In this document: positions 5,513-6,309 of the stretch, piece by piece
How the letters are laid out: every line of letters starts with the position of its first letter
How positions within the stretch are numbered: the first letter of the stretch is position 1
Assembly: GCA_014381035.1 (NCBI GenBank)
Contig: JACMIS010000226.1
Span: 1 to 6,309 of the forward strand
Reading direction: 5' to 3'
DNA: 6,309 nucleotides
Source of the DNA: Armatimonadota bacterium
GTDB taxonomy: Bacteria; Armatimonadota; Armatimonadia; Armatimonadales; Armatimonadaceae
The notes under the pieces: generated by a model
Databases searched by the model: none
Seen by the model: the letters and a program-made list of their open reading frames with translations, nothing else
Told to the model about the DNA's origin: nothing
Position numbers and translations under genes: made by a program

Positions 5513-6309
5513 ATGTACAAAGACAGTACGCCACCGGTATTCAGCCACGCGAAAGATGAGAAGACGCCTGCAGGGCAGGGGCAAAACATGGACACCGACA
5601 CGCCCTACAAATACATCATCCTCGGCGCGGGGTGCGCGGGGCTTTCGCTCTGCTGGTATCTGCTGGAAGCGGGTGTGCGCGACCCGATCCTGATTCTGGA
5701 TCGCAAGACCGATTTCGGGAACGACCGGACATGGTGCTTCTGGGATACGGAGCCGACCCCGTTCACGCACCTTGCGACGCACCGATGGGATACATGGGCG
5801 GTGCGTTGGAGCGACGGCGGGTCGGACATCCGCGCTTCGTCTCCCGCGACGCCTTACGTGCGATTGCGTGGTGCCGACTTTTATGCCGCGGTACTCGCCC
5901 GGATAGGGGCGCACACGAATGTGACGGTGCGACTCGGGGTGTCGATCACGGGCGGGTACCGTGATGAACCGGGGGGCGTTCGTGTCCCGACCGGTGTCGG
6001 TGATTTTCACGGCGAGATACTGTTCGATGCCCTCGCCCTCGGCAGTCCCCGATTCCCCGTCGCGCATCCCGGCGACGTGACTTTTCTTCAACAGTTTTTC
6101 GGGCAGACAATCCAAACGGAGTCGGACGTGTTCGACCCACAAACCGTGACCCTGATGGACTTCGCGAGACCAAGGGCAATGGCAAAGACGGATACGGCGA
6201 TACGATTTATGTACCTGTTGCCGATCTCTTCCCGCGAGGCACTGGTCGAAAACACTCTCTTACTGCCGACACGGGGAGGCGCGAAAGACGCCCTCGCGCC
6301 GGAGGAGAA
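5513..6309 (+). CDS. crtY: Lycopene beta-cyclase, CrtY type (3' partial)
   Basis: The frame stays open to the right edge (265 whole codons). The protein is a flavin-dependent lycopene cyclase that forms beta-ionone rings at lycopene ends, giving beta-carotene. Numbered from ATG 5513, it shows an FAD Rossmann motif, YIILGAGCAGLSLCWYL (34-50), with the strand-ending acidic residue in ILILD (59-63), and the family motif NDRTWCFWD (70-78). Further on come FLQQFFGQTIQTE, FDPQTVTLMDF and YLLPISSREALVENTLL, the conserved core of CrtY/CrtL cyclases. About a third of the usual length is missing. Two starts are possible: ATG 5513 (AGAAGG, 10-base spacing) or in-frame ATG 5588 (AGGGG, 6-base spacing). 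The latter puts the FAD motif at the usual distance from the N-terminus and may be the true start. The enzyme supplies precursor for retinal and ring-bearing carotenoids, which fits the divergent rhodopsin neighbour. Confidence 0.93.
   Translation, partial: MYKDSTPPVFSHAKDEKTPAGQGQNMDTDTPYKYIILGAGCAGLSLCWYLLEAGVRDPILILDRKTDFGNDRTWCFWDTEPTPFTHLATHRWDTWAVRWSDGGSDIRASSPATPYVRLRGADFYAAVLARIGAHTNVTVRLGVSITGGYRDEPGGVRVPTGVGDFHGEILFDALALGSPRFPVAHPGDVTFLQQFFGQTIQTESDVFDPQTVTLMDFARPRAMAKTDTAIRFMYLLPISSREALVENTLLLPTRGGAKDALAPEE

Noticed and set aside
5489..6142. Antisense open frame of 217 codons opposite crtY
   Set aside because: The + strand frame carries unmistakable lycopene cyclase motifs, while the antisense product has low-complexity, Arg-rich composition.

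Overview
This is a bacterial window with GC-rich coding sequence. It holds six protein genes, two of them cut by the window ends, and no RNA genes, insertion sequences or CRISPR arrays that I can see. I cannot place the organism from sequence alone. The rhodopsin is of the xanthorhodopsin/Gloeobacter type, and the lycopene cyclase resembles the CrtY form with an NDRTWCFW motif. Several start codons lack a Shine-Dalgarno sequence. These traits fit a non-proteobacterial, light-exposed aquatic or surface bacterium, but that is inference.

Left part (1-3073, + strand): three closely spaced genes form a probable operon. They are a class III PLP aminotransferase of the glutamate-1-semialdehyde aminomutase-like branch (5' end missing), a fumarylacetoacetate hydrolase (FAH) family enzyme, and an SMP-30/gluconolactonase family lactonase. 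A lactonase beside an FAH-family hydrolase suggests oxidative breakdown of a sugar or sugar acid. The substrate cannot be named. A LacI-family regulator (3125-4168, - strand) converges on this operon and may control it. It lacks the usual Asp in the GFDD-like effector-site motif.

Right part (4330-6309): a complete light-driven proton pump of the xanthorhodopsin type (4377-5177, - strand) has a clear Shine-Dalgarno sequence and a strong intrinsic terminator. Its key residues fall at exactly the spacing known in Gloeobacter rhodopsin: the DTE triad, a His partner, the retinal Lys, and the Gly that opens a window for a carotenoid antenna. Divergent from it, across a 335-bp intergenic region, lies a lycopene beta-cyclase gene (crtY, cut at the right end). 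Its product makes the beta-rings needed both for retinal and for ring-bearing antenna carotenoids.

The most interesting content is this pairing of an antenna-competent rhodopsin with carotenoid cyclisation. Whether a retinal-forming dioxygenase, ketolase or hydroxylase follows crtY lies outside the window.
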